DNA from: Polyangiaceae bacterium
GTDB lineage: Bacteria; Myxococcota_A; Polyangia; Polyangiales; Polyangiaceae
Length of the DNA stretch: 39,054 nt
Assembly: GCA_020848455.1 (NCBI GenBank)
Contig: JADLAB010000075.1
Coordinates: 1 to 39,054 of the forward strand
Reading direction: 5' to 3'
The first letter of the stretch is position 1, and each line of letters begins with the position of its first letter. Shown piece after piece: positions 32,301-38,734 of the stretch. A program made the translations under genes and the position numbers. Below the pieces are notes generated by a model. It was not told the origin of the DNA. It ran no database searches and saw nothing but the letters and a program-made list of their open reading frames with translations.

Positions 32301-34749
32301 GGCGCGGGAGCGCTACGAGCAGGCGCTCGATCTCGATCCCAAGCACCTGCTCACCCTCGCGGCGCTGCGAGCCATCGCCATCGACGAGGGCGACTGGCCG
32401 CTCGCCGCACGCTACCTCGAGGCCGAGCAGAGCTACACCGAGGCGCCGCGCGCCCGCGCCAAGCTCCTCGTGGAGCTCGGCCGCCTGCGCCGCGACATGC
32501 TCGACATGCCCGACCAGGCGGTCGAGTCCTTCGAGCTCGCGCAGCAGAGCGACCCGGACAACGAGGAGGCGGCGCTGCCGCTGCTCAAGGAGTACGTGGC
32601 GCGCAGCCGCTGGCAGGAGGCCGAGCCCCTGGCCGACATGCTGGTGCGCAAGGCCGGCAAGCGCGAGCGCGACGAGCAGCTCGAGCTCTACATGCTGCAA
32701 GGCAAGGTGCTGGCCTCGCTCGGCAAGAGCGAGCCGGCGCTGCGGGCGTACCAGGCGGCGCACAAGCTCGACCTCACGAACCAGGAGGCGATCCGCGGCC
32801 TCGCCGAGGTGAACTTCGCGCTCGGCGACTGGGCCGGCGCGCTCACCAACTACCAGAAGGTGCTCACGTCGCTCGGGGACGACGACCACGAGCAACGCGC
32901 CGAGGTGTACTACCGTCTCGGGTGCGTCAAGCGCGAGCAGGGCCAGGTCAAGCAGGCCATCAACAACTTCGAGAAGGGCCTGCAGCTCGTCCCGACCCAC
33001 CGCCCGACGCTCGAGGCGCTGGTCAAGGTCTACGAGGGCTTGAACGACTGGGCACAGGCGTGCGGCTACCGCCGGCAGATCCTCGACAACGTCATCGACG
33101 GCGACGAGCGCTACGCGCTGCTGAACGACCTCGCCGACATCTGGCAAGACAAGGTCGGCGACCCGATCCAGGCGATTGTCTGCTTCGAGCAGGCGGCCGA
33201 GCTGCGCCCCGACGACCACCAGCTGCTGCACAAGATGCTGGTGCTCTACCAGAAGACCAAGACCTGGGACAAAGTCGTCCAGACCATCCAGCGCATCGCG
33301 GAGGGCGACGCCGTTCCGGAACGCCGGGCGCGCTACCTGTTCACGATGGCGCAGGTCTACCGCGACAAGCTCGAGGATCCGTACCAGGCGGCCGAGCTCT
33401 TCAGCGAGGCGCTCGACCTCAACCCGACCTACCTCGACGCGTTCCAGCGCATCGACAAGATCTTCACGCAGCTCAAGGACTGGAACAAGCTCGAGCGCGC
33501 CTACCGCAAGATGATCCACCGCGTGGGCGGGCGCGGGAACAACGAGCTCGAGTTCAAGCTCTGGCACTCGCTCGGGCTCATCTACCGCGACCGCATCGGC
33601 GACAAGGCGCACGCGAGCGAGGCCTTCCGGATGGCCTCGACGCTGAACCCCGAGGATCAGCAGGTGCACGTGATCCTCGCCGAGCTCGCCGAGCAACAGG
33701 GCAAGTTCGACGAGGCCCAGGCCGGGTACCGGCAGCTCTTGAAGATCGACCCGACGAATGCCGACGCGTACCGCGCGCTCTACGCCGTGTACCTGCAGCA
33801 GCAGGCCTACGACCCGGCGTGGTGCTGCGCGTCCGTGCTCGCGTTCCTCGGCAAGGCCAACGAGGAGGAGCAGCGCTTCTACGACGACTGGAAGCCCGAG
33901 GACATGCCGAAGCCGACGGGCAGGCTCACGCCCGACCTCTGGTACGAGCACCTCTTCCACGAGGACGAGGACATGTACATCGGCAAGATCTTCGAGCAGA
34001 TCGCCTGGGCGGCGCTCAAGGCGAAGATCGAGGATCTCACGGCGAAAAAGCAGCTCCCGGTGCTGCCGGATCAGTACCGGCAGGATCCGGCGTCCTCGAC
34101 GCAGACGTTCGCGCGCACGTTCTGGTGGGCGGCGGAGGTGCTCGGCATCCAGCCCCCGCAGCTCTTCACGCGCGGCGACATTCCGGGCGGCCTCGCGGCC
34201 GTGGCGGCGAGCCCGCCGGCGACCGTCGCCGCGTCGGGCGTGCTCACCGGCATCTCGCCGCTCGAGCGCGCCTTCTTCGTCGGGCGGCACCTCGCGATGT
34301 ACCGTGCGGAGCACTACATCAAGAACCTGTTCCCGACGGTGACGGAGCTGCAGATCCTGCTGTTCGCGGCGCTGCAGATCGCCGTGCCGGAGACGCCGGC
34401 CCCGGCGGAGATCGCGGCCCACGTGCGCGCCACGGCGCAGCAGCTCATCAAGCACGTGCAGCCGATCCAGCGCGAGCACCTGCGCGCCGCCGTCAAGAAG
34501 TTCCTCGACGCCGGCGCCCGGAGCAACCTCAAGCGCTGGACCCAGTGCGTCGAGACGACGGCGGCACGCGCGGGCCTGTTGCTGTGTGGGGACCTCGAGG
34601 TTGCGCGACGCGTGATCGAGGCGCAGCCGGCGCTGCCCGGTGACCTCACGCCGCAGGAGCGCATCCGCGAGCTCATGACCTGGGTCGCGAGCGATTCCTA
34701 CGCGTACCTGCGCCAGTCGCTCGGCATGGCGATCAAGCCCGAGGGCTGA
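23386..34749 (+). CDS. gltI: Giant cytoplasmic TPR protein, GltI/AgmK-like
   Basis: This 3787-residue protein has no signal peptide or membrane helix, so it is predicted cytoplasmic. Residues 1-362 are helical repeats. Residues about 363-444 are an Ala/Pro/Val-rich linker with an acidic patch. From about 445 to 3515 runs a TPR solenoid with a two-hairpin period of roughly 75-80 residues; I can pick out about 40 blocks of the kind W..L..VLE....L......LL..A.LYE..L.D...AIE.Y..VLE.DP. The last 270 residues (about 3518-3787) leave the TPR pattern and look globular. M. xanthus AgmK/GltI is a TPR protein of about 3800 residues needed for adventurous gliding, so length, location and architecture agree. 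ATG 23386 has only a weak GAAGAG upstream. The long ORF on the opposite strand is a coding shadow. Confidence 0.9.
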   Translation: MEVSQTLQALELAQDWAALAEALERAAGDEADATLKAAHYLKLGRILNEKLLQGPRALKVFQNAWKAEPSNLEPLHEARNVYWELGKLNTVETVLKRSLEASEGAVRAALLRELGDVSADIGNYDAAEQAYAQASELGDREAAERRADLTDGDAAARIASLVELARAAGNVDERVALLLRAARLARRSAVAEYEPLLLEAYRASPANHEAAALYEELLVSEGKLQAVLDTQRQMLEHASETEGPALAFRFGSRWAVRHGNVELGAKLLEQALLGDPSNDAAFTFLRELWGTQGKDWDRVLGIATRLGDSDKATPFILSQAGRLCWHQVGDLMRAKQWFQRLAALAPAHPDIAAFEKQIGEKLAAAARPSAAPAARIEAKAVTSAPPAAEAADEDVAVDLGSDDVEVAEAAPEPPAPVSAPVSAPVSTPAVTSTAKPAEPAAADPDKVARLIADAEKYKNARKNHEYVKTLVELAQTVTDENEKVLYFSQAADVYQKFSNAAEAAKCFESILTIDRGHPEAIEFLRGYYEKRRDWEHLIELLRGEADLQPDQDLRLARYIEIAQLATQQVKKPQICIDLWQMVREQDPQNPDALNALAGFYERSREFDKLAEVLSAQAESTSDTAERLKILEKLGQIYGERINNDELAAEAWRQVLELSPGDRRAQENLKKKYLALKRWDDLEVLYEESGKWDEFIRVLESQETRETEPEVKIGLLLKCAELWEHKKEKVDRAARAYEKILSIDENHLGAAEALIPIYQAAGNAKGLASSIEVKLKHSTDPEEQLGLLREVAALYESKLKRLDLALERYLAALAIAPGDEECATEVERVARATHSWDAAVKAYREALASLADPAAEGALRLRLGRVLLDEQKEVDQALEQYRAVYELDPENGDALGALERLYRETKRFGELLEVYEKQRELATEPEQLRRVLYAIAALQETEQGDSLAAIKTYWQVLDAEAADAQALAALDRLYLAQQDWQPYADVLRRRLETDLDEPTVIDLKYRLGQTLEKHLQDPAGALENYREILLLDPLNDGGRVALEGLLHQPELAPEIARILSEVYEGREEWEKLIGVLEILVTAEQEVEPRVALLRKIALTAAEQLSDLKRAFDAESRALADAPDNPQVRKELEMFAEQANDHARLAEVFSRIAEGLADQTLAREYWMRLAAIQQQLGEVDAGAKSYGRVLEIDPADAEALDAMEGLFGKNERWSDLIGVIRRRIDLEGDMQAREALYASMASVYEDKLQKPEEAIAAYREVLASDDTSLLALRALDGLYSRQKMFQELGENLEAQLRLAETEEAEIGLMLRLAALQETELDLRPASIETYRQVLERQPQNPAALAALERLGKLPEHEVEIADILGPLYRASSDYQKLLGVYEVQVRTSDDPSRKVELLHEMAALHEDAAGDLNAGFDTFARALEVDASSTDTQQGLERLARATERFADLARVYRTLAAKQQDTELAISLYTTAASVYENELQSVDSAIELYRTILELDSQRLEAAEALERIFRGADRFEELSAILQRRAELLTDLDAQKTALMQAAQIEEEILERKENAVAVFRKVLEIDAEDVRALDALIKLYVGMARWADLLGAYNQKVELVLDPDERKRIYYQAGAVHERELGDVRNAIDTYQRVLEIDPDDLEALGRLDVLYQQAEDWSELLTVLQREADLAGDPAESISYQYRIAELYDKRLDDVARAIELYRDLLQQQPDHAPTLGALEALTETTRDPVGAALVLEPIYDAAGEWAKLIRVLEVQVKHQEDVFQRVELLHRVARLYEEMLNDPQRAFDTYARAVQCDITNEQSLAQFERLAGMVSRWLELAELYDAELGKLAEDPQRFAELGLRVARIYEEQIENFDQAIQRFQRVLEIEPENATAIASLDRLYGHTERWAELAQILLREAELAASADEALQFRFRLALVRQTRLNDIDAAIQAYGEVLREMPEHADALAALEGLFASGVQPTRVAEILEPHYESQSNFESLGRIFEATLAYRETREERLAHYYKLAELYEEKLIAPDLALGAFVRGLKDYPTDERCLEEVERLGGMCDGGWEQVANCYADILGSQEDKELQRMIGKRLARVFEEELADVTKAEETYRYVLGVIPLENDCLENLDRIYSSLEQAAELAGILEQRVQTTEDTFQLVEFYTRLGDVYEQRLAQYDDAIRAYRKIFDQLEPANEQAQQVLERLYTHKQAWPELLGVYERQLESSTVSDAERGDIAAKMGRLLSDHLGDLPRSIDTWKRVLDLRGEDGEALTALGDLYERTQAWTELTEVLERHMGLPMEDSEQVAVLLRRARLVSQQLGRDDAALDDYNRVLDIDYANVDALYAIADIWRRRQSTQDLCFALHQTVDRAGSTLPAENLIALYRELGTIYQQVPDQAVDAIDAWRKLLAVDPRDFAAMVALEHLLRNESRWEEVVEVKMMRARAYEDSAEKIREYLEVADMWAHQIAHEDGATPALEAVLAIDANHDDAFKQLEKLHAAAGRSEQLVEMYMARFEMYTEREDAAQIIPQRTLLLRKVARVCDEQVSDQEQAYEALLTAFELDWSDKETTAYLEKMAHATKRWAQLVQIVQGWLEAEKEPLQQITLCLHLAKWYGEDLGRPDYAQPFYQKVIALDPTNVAAKLQMASFLKKNARWQEQGQQLTQALAVAALDSDRAVIQSELAEVYERHLNDLEGAITRYKQALEAIGTHLPALDALERIYEQKNQIPELVDILGRKSKALKDPEQIASVKLRQAGLLETTIGDAERAVEVYREVLDVDASSLLAMRGLERVYGAMQRWRELLEVLDMHLDVAATERERIDVLMQIARLQEEQFLKPDLAAVRLEQVVEIDTTHIGAYEALARCYQRLRQWRDLIGCYERHINATDDRAKKIELLWLIADVQATQLQDQERALDAYLNIVDIDPNHVPALEALSKLYERMDDPSNAIHYMGRVAELTDVGAQRVEAFYRIGKQLDEKLNDRVQARERYEQALDLDPKHLLTLAALRAIAIDEGDWPLAARYLEAEQSYTEAPRARAKLLVELGRLRRDMLDMPDQAVESFELAQQSDPDNEEAALPLLKEYVARSRWQEAEPLADMLVRKAGKRERDEQLELYMLQGKVLASLGKSEPALRAYQAAHKLDLTNQEAIRGLAEVNFALGDWAGALTNYQKVLTSLGDDDHEQRAEVYYRLGCVKREQGQVKQAINNFEKGLQLVPTHRPTLEALVKVYEGLNDWAQACGYRRQILDNVIDGDERYALLNDLADIWQDKVGDPIQAIVCFEQAAELRPDDHQLLHKMLVLYQKTKTWDKVVQTIQRIAEGDAVPERRARYLFTMAQVYRDKLEDPYQAAELFSEALDLNPTYLDAFQRIDKIFTQLKDWNKLERAYRKMIHRVGGRGNNELEFKLWHSLGLIYRDRIGDKAHASEAFRMASTLNPEDQQVHVILAELAEQQGKFDEAQAGYRQLLKIDPTNADAYRALYAVYLQQQAYDPAWCCASVLAFLGKANEEEQRFYDDWKPEDMPKPTGRLTPDLWYEHLFHEDEDMYIGKIFEQIAWAALKAKIEDLTAKKQLPVLPDQYRQDPASSTQTFARTFWWAAEVLGIQPPQLFTRGDIPGGLAAVAASPPATVAASGVLTGISPLERAFFVGRHLAMYRAEHYIKNLFPTVTELQILLFAALQIAVPETPAPAEIAAHVRATAQQLIKHVQPIQREHLRAAVKKFLDAGARSNLKRWTQCVETTAARAGLLLCGDLEVARRVIEAQPALPGDLTPQERIRELMTWVASDSYAYLRQSLGMAIKPEG
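24628..24663 (+). repeat. Three in-frame 12-base tandem units in the gltI linker
   Basis: Three copies of a 12-base unit, identical except for one base in the first, encode Ala-Pro-Val-Ser three times inside the Ala/Pro-rich linker. Slippage would change linker length in frame. Confidence 0.85.
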
Positions 34750-34829
34750 GCCGGGCCTTGGGCCCACGGCGGACACGGTTCGAGCCCGAGGGCTGAGCCG
34801 GGGCGTCGGCGCACGTCGGACACGGTTCA
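34736..34829 (+). repeat. 47-base tandem duplication over the gltI-like stop codon
   Basis: Copy 1 (34736-34782) and copy 2 (34783-34829) share an identical 20-base start that includes the codons for Pro-Glu-Gly and the TGA stop. They also share an 11-base end and differ in the middle fifteen bases. Because 47 is not a multiple of three, and because copy 1 already ends the protein, copy 2 is non-coding. Confidence 0.85.
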
Positions 34830-34832
34830 CGA

Positions 34833-34854
34833 CCGCGGGCGGGCCTGCCCGCGG
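34833..34854. terminator. GC hairpin between convergent genes, possible terminator
   Basis: An eight-base perfect GC stem (34833-34840 with 34847-34854) and a six-base loop lie 83 bases after the gltI-like stop and 70 bases before the stop of the convergent outer-membrane protein gene. No T-run is present, so it would be a non-classic, possibly two-way terminator. Confidence 0.35.
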
Positions 34855-34923
34855 CCGTGCCGGGGCCGGCCCTCGGTGCTCCGCGGTGCCCTGCGCGTGG
34901 GCGGGGCACGTGACGCCGGGCGC

Positions 34924-35763
34924 TCAGCGCGCGGCGGTCGCGCCGGTCCCGCCGGTCCCGCCGGGGGCGAGCGACAGCCCAGCGCGCATCGGGTCGAAGG
35001 CGACGCGCACACCCGCGGAGAACAGGGCGTACACCGACGCGTCGGCGCCGGTGCGCACCCCGATGTCGGTCTCGATGAACGGCCCGAGGCCCACGGTCGG
35101 TGCGGGGTAGAAGTCGGCACCGACCCCCAGCCGCGCGAAGTCGAGCGCGTGGTAGCGCTCGGTCGAGTCGGGCAGGGTGAGCAGCAGGTGGCGGTAGCCG
35201 GCGGCGTAGCCGATCCACGGGTCGAAGGCGATGCCCTGCACGACGTGGTAGGTGACCCCTAGACCCGCGTCGAAGGCGTAGGAACGGCAGTCCTCGCACA
35301 GATCGCCGCCACCGAGCCACGCGAAGCCACCGAGCAGATCGAGCGACACGGAGCGCGCGACCCCGACGCCGAGGCGCAGGCCCGCGCCGGCGCCGACCTT
35401 CGGGTGTCCGACGCCGTCGAGGTCGGGCAGGAGGTCCGAAGAGGGCGCCACCACGCCGGCGCCGACGTCGATGAGGACGTGCCCGCTCAGGAGATCCTCG
35501 GCGGCCGGACGCGGGATGCCCTCGTCGGGATCGATCACCGCCTCAGCGGGCGCCTCTTCGTGCGTGGCGGCCTCACGGCCAGGGGCAGGATCCGCCGGGG
35601 CGGCCTTCGGCTTCGCGGGCGGGGGCTTGTCGGTGCTGGGCGGGGCAGGGGCAGCCGTGGGTGCCGGCGCGTCGCCAGGCTCGGGCTCACCCGCCCCGAG
35701 CGGACCGGCCCAGGCGAGGCTGGCCACGAGGGCTCCGAGAGCGATGCACGGTCGGCGTGACAT
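34924..35763 (-). CDS. Outer-membrane beta-barrel-like protein with Pro-rich N-terminus, 279 aa
   Basis: A signal peptide (MSRRPC, core about 7-20, cleavage near GAG|EPE) is followed by about 60 residues rich in Pro/Ala/Lys. A predicted barrel of roughly 170 residues comes next, with alternating strands such as 'LRLGVGVARSVSLDLLGGFAW', 'FDAGLGVTYHVV' and 'FIETDIGVRTGADASVYALFSAG' (partial quotes). Two Cys (CEDC) sit in a loop. The tail is Gly/Thr/Ala-rich. The architecture (signal, Pro-rich linker, small barrel) resembles the GltA/B-like pair, but I see no convincing alignment. It is divergent from the FHA-sigma54 activator gene across 268 bases that contain a long inverted repeat, so that activator may regulate it. 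Function is unknown beyond outer-membrane location. Confidence 0.78.
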   Translation of the reverse strand: MSRRPCIALGALVASLAWAGPLGAGEPEPGDAPAPTAAPAPPSTDKPPPAKPKAAPADPAPGREAATHEEAPAEAVIDPDEGIPRPAAEDLLSGHVLIDVGAGVVAPSSDLLPDLDGVGHPKVGAGAGLRLGVGVARSVSLDLLGGFAWLGGGDLCEDCRSYAFDAGLGVTYHVVQGIAFDPWIGYAAGYRHLLLTLPDSTERYHALDFARLGVGADFYPAPTVGLGPFIETDIGVRTGADASVYALFSAGVRVAFDPMRAGLSLAPGGTGGTGATAAR

Positions 35764-35785
35764 GGGGCGGGGTCCGGCTGCGGCT

Positions 35786-35960
35786 CGGGCCTGGCCCTCC
35801 GCGCAGTGCGCGAACACGTAGAGCGGAATGGCGGTTGGCGCAACCGACAACGCAGGGCCCCGAGCCGGGGGCGGCGAGGCCCCCGGATCCTGCGTCGAGC
35901 CAGGGGTGGTGCCACGCATGCAGCGACCGTGGGCGCGCACTGCGCAGAGGGCCAGGCCCG
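35786..35960. repeat. 27-base inverted repeat between divergent genes
   Basis: The left arm (35786-35812) is the reverse complement of the right arm (35934-35960) at 26 of 27 positions; the arms are 121 bases apart. With one gap the match extends several bases outward. Each arm reads in the same sense relative to its nearer gene, 23 bases before ATG 35763 and 71 bases before ATG 36032, so it looks like one regulatory element placed before both genes. I saw no clear -24/-12 sigma54 promoter. Confidence 0.8.
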
Positions 35961-36031
35961 CGACCGCCTCGTGGCGCGCAACTGGCGCCCGCGGCGCGCC
36001 GACAGGGAAGAGCGCAGGCGAGGAGGCCCCC

Positions 36032-37438
36032 ATGACGATTCCCCCACGGCTCATTCCACACCCCGATGCGACCGCGGAGCTCACCCCCAGCCACGGCTTC
36101 GAGGCGGCCGTGCGCGCCGACCTCACGACCCGACGCGACGGCTGTGTCGAGCGGCGGCTCGAGCCCCGGCTGCTGCGGCCCGGGGAGGCCTGGGTGGTGG
36201 GCTCGCGCCCGTCGGTGGATCTCCGCCTGGCCGACACGGCCGTGAGCCGCCGCCACTGTCGCATCGAGCACCACGGGGCGGCACTCGAGGTGCTCGATCT
36301 GGAGTCGCGCAACGGCGTCTACGTGGGCGGAGCCAGGGTGGCGCGCGCGCGCCTGCCGCTCGATGCGACCTTCACGGTGGGGCGCACCACCATCGCACTG
36401 CAGCCGGACACACCGCGCGCCGCGGAGCTTCTGCCGGGCATGGTCGGCGCCTCGGCCGCGCTCGGCAGTCTCGGCGCGCTCGTGCGCCGCTGCGCGCCGC
36501 TGCGCATCCCCGCGCTCATCCGCGGCGAGAGCGGCAGCGGCAAGGAGCTCGTGGCGCGCGCGCTGCACCTCTGCAGCCCGCGCGCCAAGGCGCCCTTCGT
36601 CGCGCTGAACGCCGCCTCGCTCGCGCCGGGGCTGGCGGAGAGCGAGCTGTTCGGGCACCGCCGCGGAGCCTTCACGGGGGCCGACGCGGACCGGCTCGGC
36701 GCGTTTCGCCGCGCCCACGGCGGCACGCTGTTCCTCGACGAGCTCGGCTCGCTACCCCCGGCGCTGCAGGCCAAGCTGCTGCGGGTGGTGGAGGAGGAGT
36801 GCGTGGTGCCGCTCGGGTCCGACAAGAGCGAGTCCTTCGACGTGCGCATCGTGACGGCGACCTGCGAGCCGCTCGAGGAGCGCGTCGCGGCGGGTCACTT
36901 CCGGGCCGACCTCTACGAGCGGCTCGCGAGCTGCATCGTCTGCGTGCCGCCGCTGCGCGAGCGCCCGGAGGACATCGCGCCGCTGGCGCGGCACCTCGTC
37001 CGCCACGCGGAGCTCGGGGTCGCGAGCCTCGGAGTGGGGGTCGTGGAGCTGCTCGCGCGCCAGCCCTGGCCCGGCAACGTCCGCGAGCTGCGCAACGTGC
37101 TCGTGCAGGCGGCGCTGCTCGAGCCGGGCAACGAGATCACGCGCGGAGCGGTGGAGGCGGCGCTCGAGGCGCGGGCGCGCACGCGGCTCGGCACACCGGC
37201 CGGCCCGCGCCGCCTGCTCAGCGTCGCCGAGGCGGTGGCGCTCGTGGCCGACACGGCCGGGAACGTGAGCGCCGCCTCACGTCGCTCGGGCGTGCCGCGC
37301 TCGACGCTGCGCGATCGGCTGCGCGCCGCTCAGAACGAACCGACGACGCCGAGCCCGCGCTCGGTCGGCGACAGGACCGGGACGATGCCGAAGGTCGCGG
37401 GCGGCGGCGAGTCGCTCGGGGTCGAGTCGACGAAGTAG
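36032..37438 (+). CDS. FHA-domain sigma54-dependent transcriptional activator
   Basis: This 468-residue enhancer-binding protein has an N-terminal FHA domain at about 53-118 (VGSRPS, SRRHC at 72-76, SRNGVYVGG). A sigma54-interacting AAA+ domain follows, with Walker A GESGSGKE at 165, GAFTGA at 212-217, Walker [11 protein letters not shown] at 230, the DLYERL segment at 293, and [10 protein letters not shown] near 346. A Fis-type helix-turn-helix spans about 395-432. It would activate sigma54 promoters in response to a phospho-Thr partner, usually a Ser/Thr kinase or its target. AGGAGG six bases before ATG 36032 fixes the start. After the helix-turn-helix, a 35-residue low-complexity tail (434-468) overlaps the 3' end of the convergent gene and is probably not functional. 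FHA-type activators are abundant in myxobacteria. Confidence 0.96.
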   Translation: MTIPPRLIPHPDATAELTPSHGFEAAVRADLTTRRDGCVERRLEPRLLRPGEAWVVGSRPSVDLRLADTAVSRRHCRIEHHGAALEVLDLESRNGVYVGGARVARARLPLDATFTVGRTTIALQPDTPRAAELLPGMVGASAALGSLGALVRRCAPLRIPALIRGESGSGKELVARALHLCSPRAKAPFVALNAASLAPGLAESELFGHRRGAFTGADADRLGAFRRAHGGTLFLDELGSLPPALQAKLLRVVEEECVVPLGSDKSESFDVRIVTATCEPLEERVAAGHFRADLYERLASCIVCVPPLRERPEDIAPLARHLVRHAELGVASLGVGVVELLARQPWPGNVRELRNVLVQAALLEPGNEITRGAVEAALEARARTRLGTPAGPRRLLSVAEAVALVADTAGNVSAASRRSGVPRSTLRDRLRAAQNEPTTPSPRSVGDRTGTMPKVAGGGESLGVESTK

Positions 37439-38592
37439 TAGATGACGGTCCCGGCCGCGGCCGCGACCATCACCGCGATGCTGGTGCCGAGCAGCGCCAT
37501 GTCGACGTGGTAGGCGTCGATGTTGCTGCGCAGCTTGTCGCAAGCGTCGGCGTAGTACCCGAACGCGGTCGCGGGGTCGTCGATGTCGCCGCAGGGCTGT
37601 GGCTGCCCGGTCGCCTGGTCGTAGTAGCTCGCCGGCAGGTTGTGCGTGCGGTTCACCTCGGCCAGGATCTGATCGGTGACATCGTTCGAGGCGCTGCTGG
37701 CCTTGCCCGCGAGCGCGCCGAACGCGATGGTGCCGACGAGCCCGAGCCCCGTCACGCCCGTCAGGGCCCAGGCGCCCGGCTTCTGCGTGTACCACTCGCC
37801 GAAGCCCATGCGGCCGGTGCCACCGCTGTCGGGCGGCACGTACGGGCCGGGGGTGTAGCCGGTGCCGGGATCGGGGAAAGGAGTCGGAGCGGGCGGAACG
37901 TAGGTCGGGACGGGCGTGGGCGCCGGCGCGGGCCCGGGCCCGGTGGGCGCGGGCGTGGGCACCGGAGTCGGCAGCGGAGCGGGGATCGGCGCCGGGGCGC
38001 CGCCGCGCACCGTCACCGAGACGGCCGTCGCCGTCCCCTTCTTCGCGTCGGCCTTGGCAGTGCCGCGCGTGCCTCCGCCCGCGGCGGCGACCTCGTGCAT
38101 GCCGGGCTCGACGAAGTACGGGTCGAGCAGGGGCGAGCGCCCCACCACCGTGCCGTCGATGGTGACCTCGGAGCCGTCGAGGTCGACGATGACGATGATG
38201 TACGCGGCCTTCTTCTGCGCCTCGGCGATGTACGTCTTGGCCGTCGCGCGCTGATCGTTCGTCGCCTCGGGGTACTCGCGCAGGAACTGCTGCATGTGGT
38301 TGCCGCCGTCGACGTTGTAGCCGGCGCGGATCTCGGCCTGCGCGAGGTTCAGCAGCGTGACCGGATGGCGCTTGAGGGCGTAGGCCTGCAGGAACAGCGT
38401 CCGCGCCTCCTCGAAACGCTTCGCGTCGAAGGCGTTCACGCCCTCGATGAACTTCTGCCGGGCGAGCTCGGTGAGATCGGGCTGCTGCGCCGACGCGCTC
38501 GGTGGCGCGAGCAGGCCGATCGCCCAGGCGCCCGCGGCGCACGGCAGGAGCCCCGAAACCAGTACGCCAAGAAGAGAGGTGCGGATGTGCAT
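37330..38592 (-). CDS. TPR-PEGA membrane protein, 420 aa
   Basis: An N-terminal signal or anchor segment (core about 7-30, SASAQ near 35) is followed by a TPR-like unit ('[26 protein letters not shown]', quoted as pattern F..G...F..KRFEEAR.LF) at about 45-85. A second helical region comes next, then a PEGA-like beta domain at about 130-172 ('VEVTIDG..VGRSP', 'VEPGMHEV'). A Pro/Ala-rich stretch (about 195-255) and two hydrophobic helices (about 273-293 and 368-390) follow. PEGA domains are thought to bind surface or cell-wall components. Its final 109 bases overlap the 3' end of the activator gene on the other strand. GAGG only three bases before ATG 38592 is a tight ribosome site. This architecture is common in myxobacterial envelope proteins; the exact function is unknown. 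Confidence 0.85.
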   Translation of the reverse strand: MHIRTSLLGVLVSGLLPCAAGAWAIGLLAPPSASAQQPDLTELARQKFIEGVNAFDAKRFEEARTLFLQAYALKRHPVTLLNLAQAEIRAGYNVDGGNHMQQFLREYPEATNDQRATAKTYIAEAQKKAAYIIVIVDLDGSEVTIDGTVVGRSPLLDPYFVEPGMHEVAAAGGGTRGTAKADAKKGTATAVSVTVRGGAPAPIPAPLPTPVPTPAPTGPGPAPAPTPVPTYVPPAPTPFPDPGTGYTPGPYVPPDSGGTGRMGFGEWYTQKPGAWALTGVTGLGLVGTIAFGALAGKASSASNDVTDQILAEVNRTHNLPASYYDQATGQPQPCGDIDDPATAFGYYADACDKLRSNIDAYHVDMALLGTSIAVMVAAAAGTVIYYFVDSTPSDSPPPATFGIVPVLSPTERGLGVVGSF

Positions 38593-38734
38593 GTGCCTCG
38601 ATACCCCGTCCGCGTCGGCCCCAGGTCGCGGGTCGCGCCGACTCCGGGGGCATGCATATCCCGTCGAGGCACGCGCTGCAAAGTGTGGCGACGAAGAGGG
38701 ACGAAGAGGCGTGCGCTCCGTCGCGAGCGACCTC

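Noticed and set aside
28629-34643. A 2004-codon plus-strand frame inside the giant gene
   Set aside because: It is out of frame with the TPR reading frame and rich in Arg, Gly, Ala and Pro, typical of a shifted frame in GC-rich DNA.
4436-34749. Reading the whole locus as the Nfs spore-coat system rather than Glt
   Set aside because: Nfs, as I recall it, has no giant AgmK/GltI-like TPR protein, which is present here. Individual proteins could still be nearer to Nfs and only a tree would settle it.
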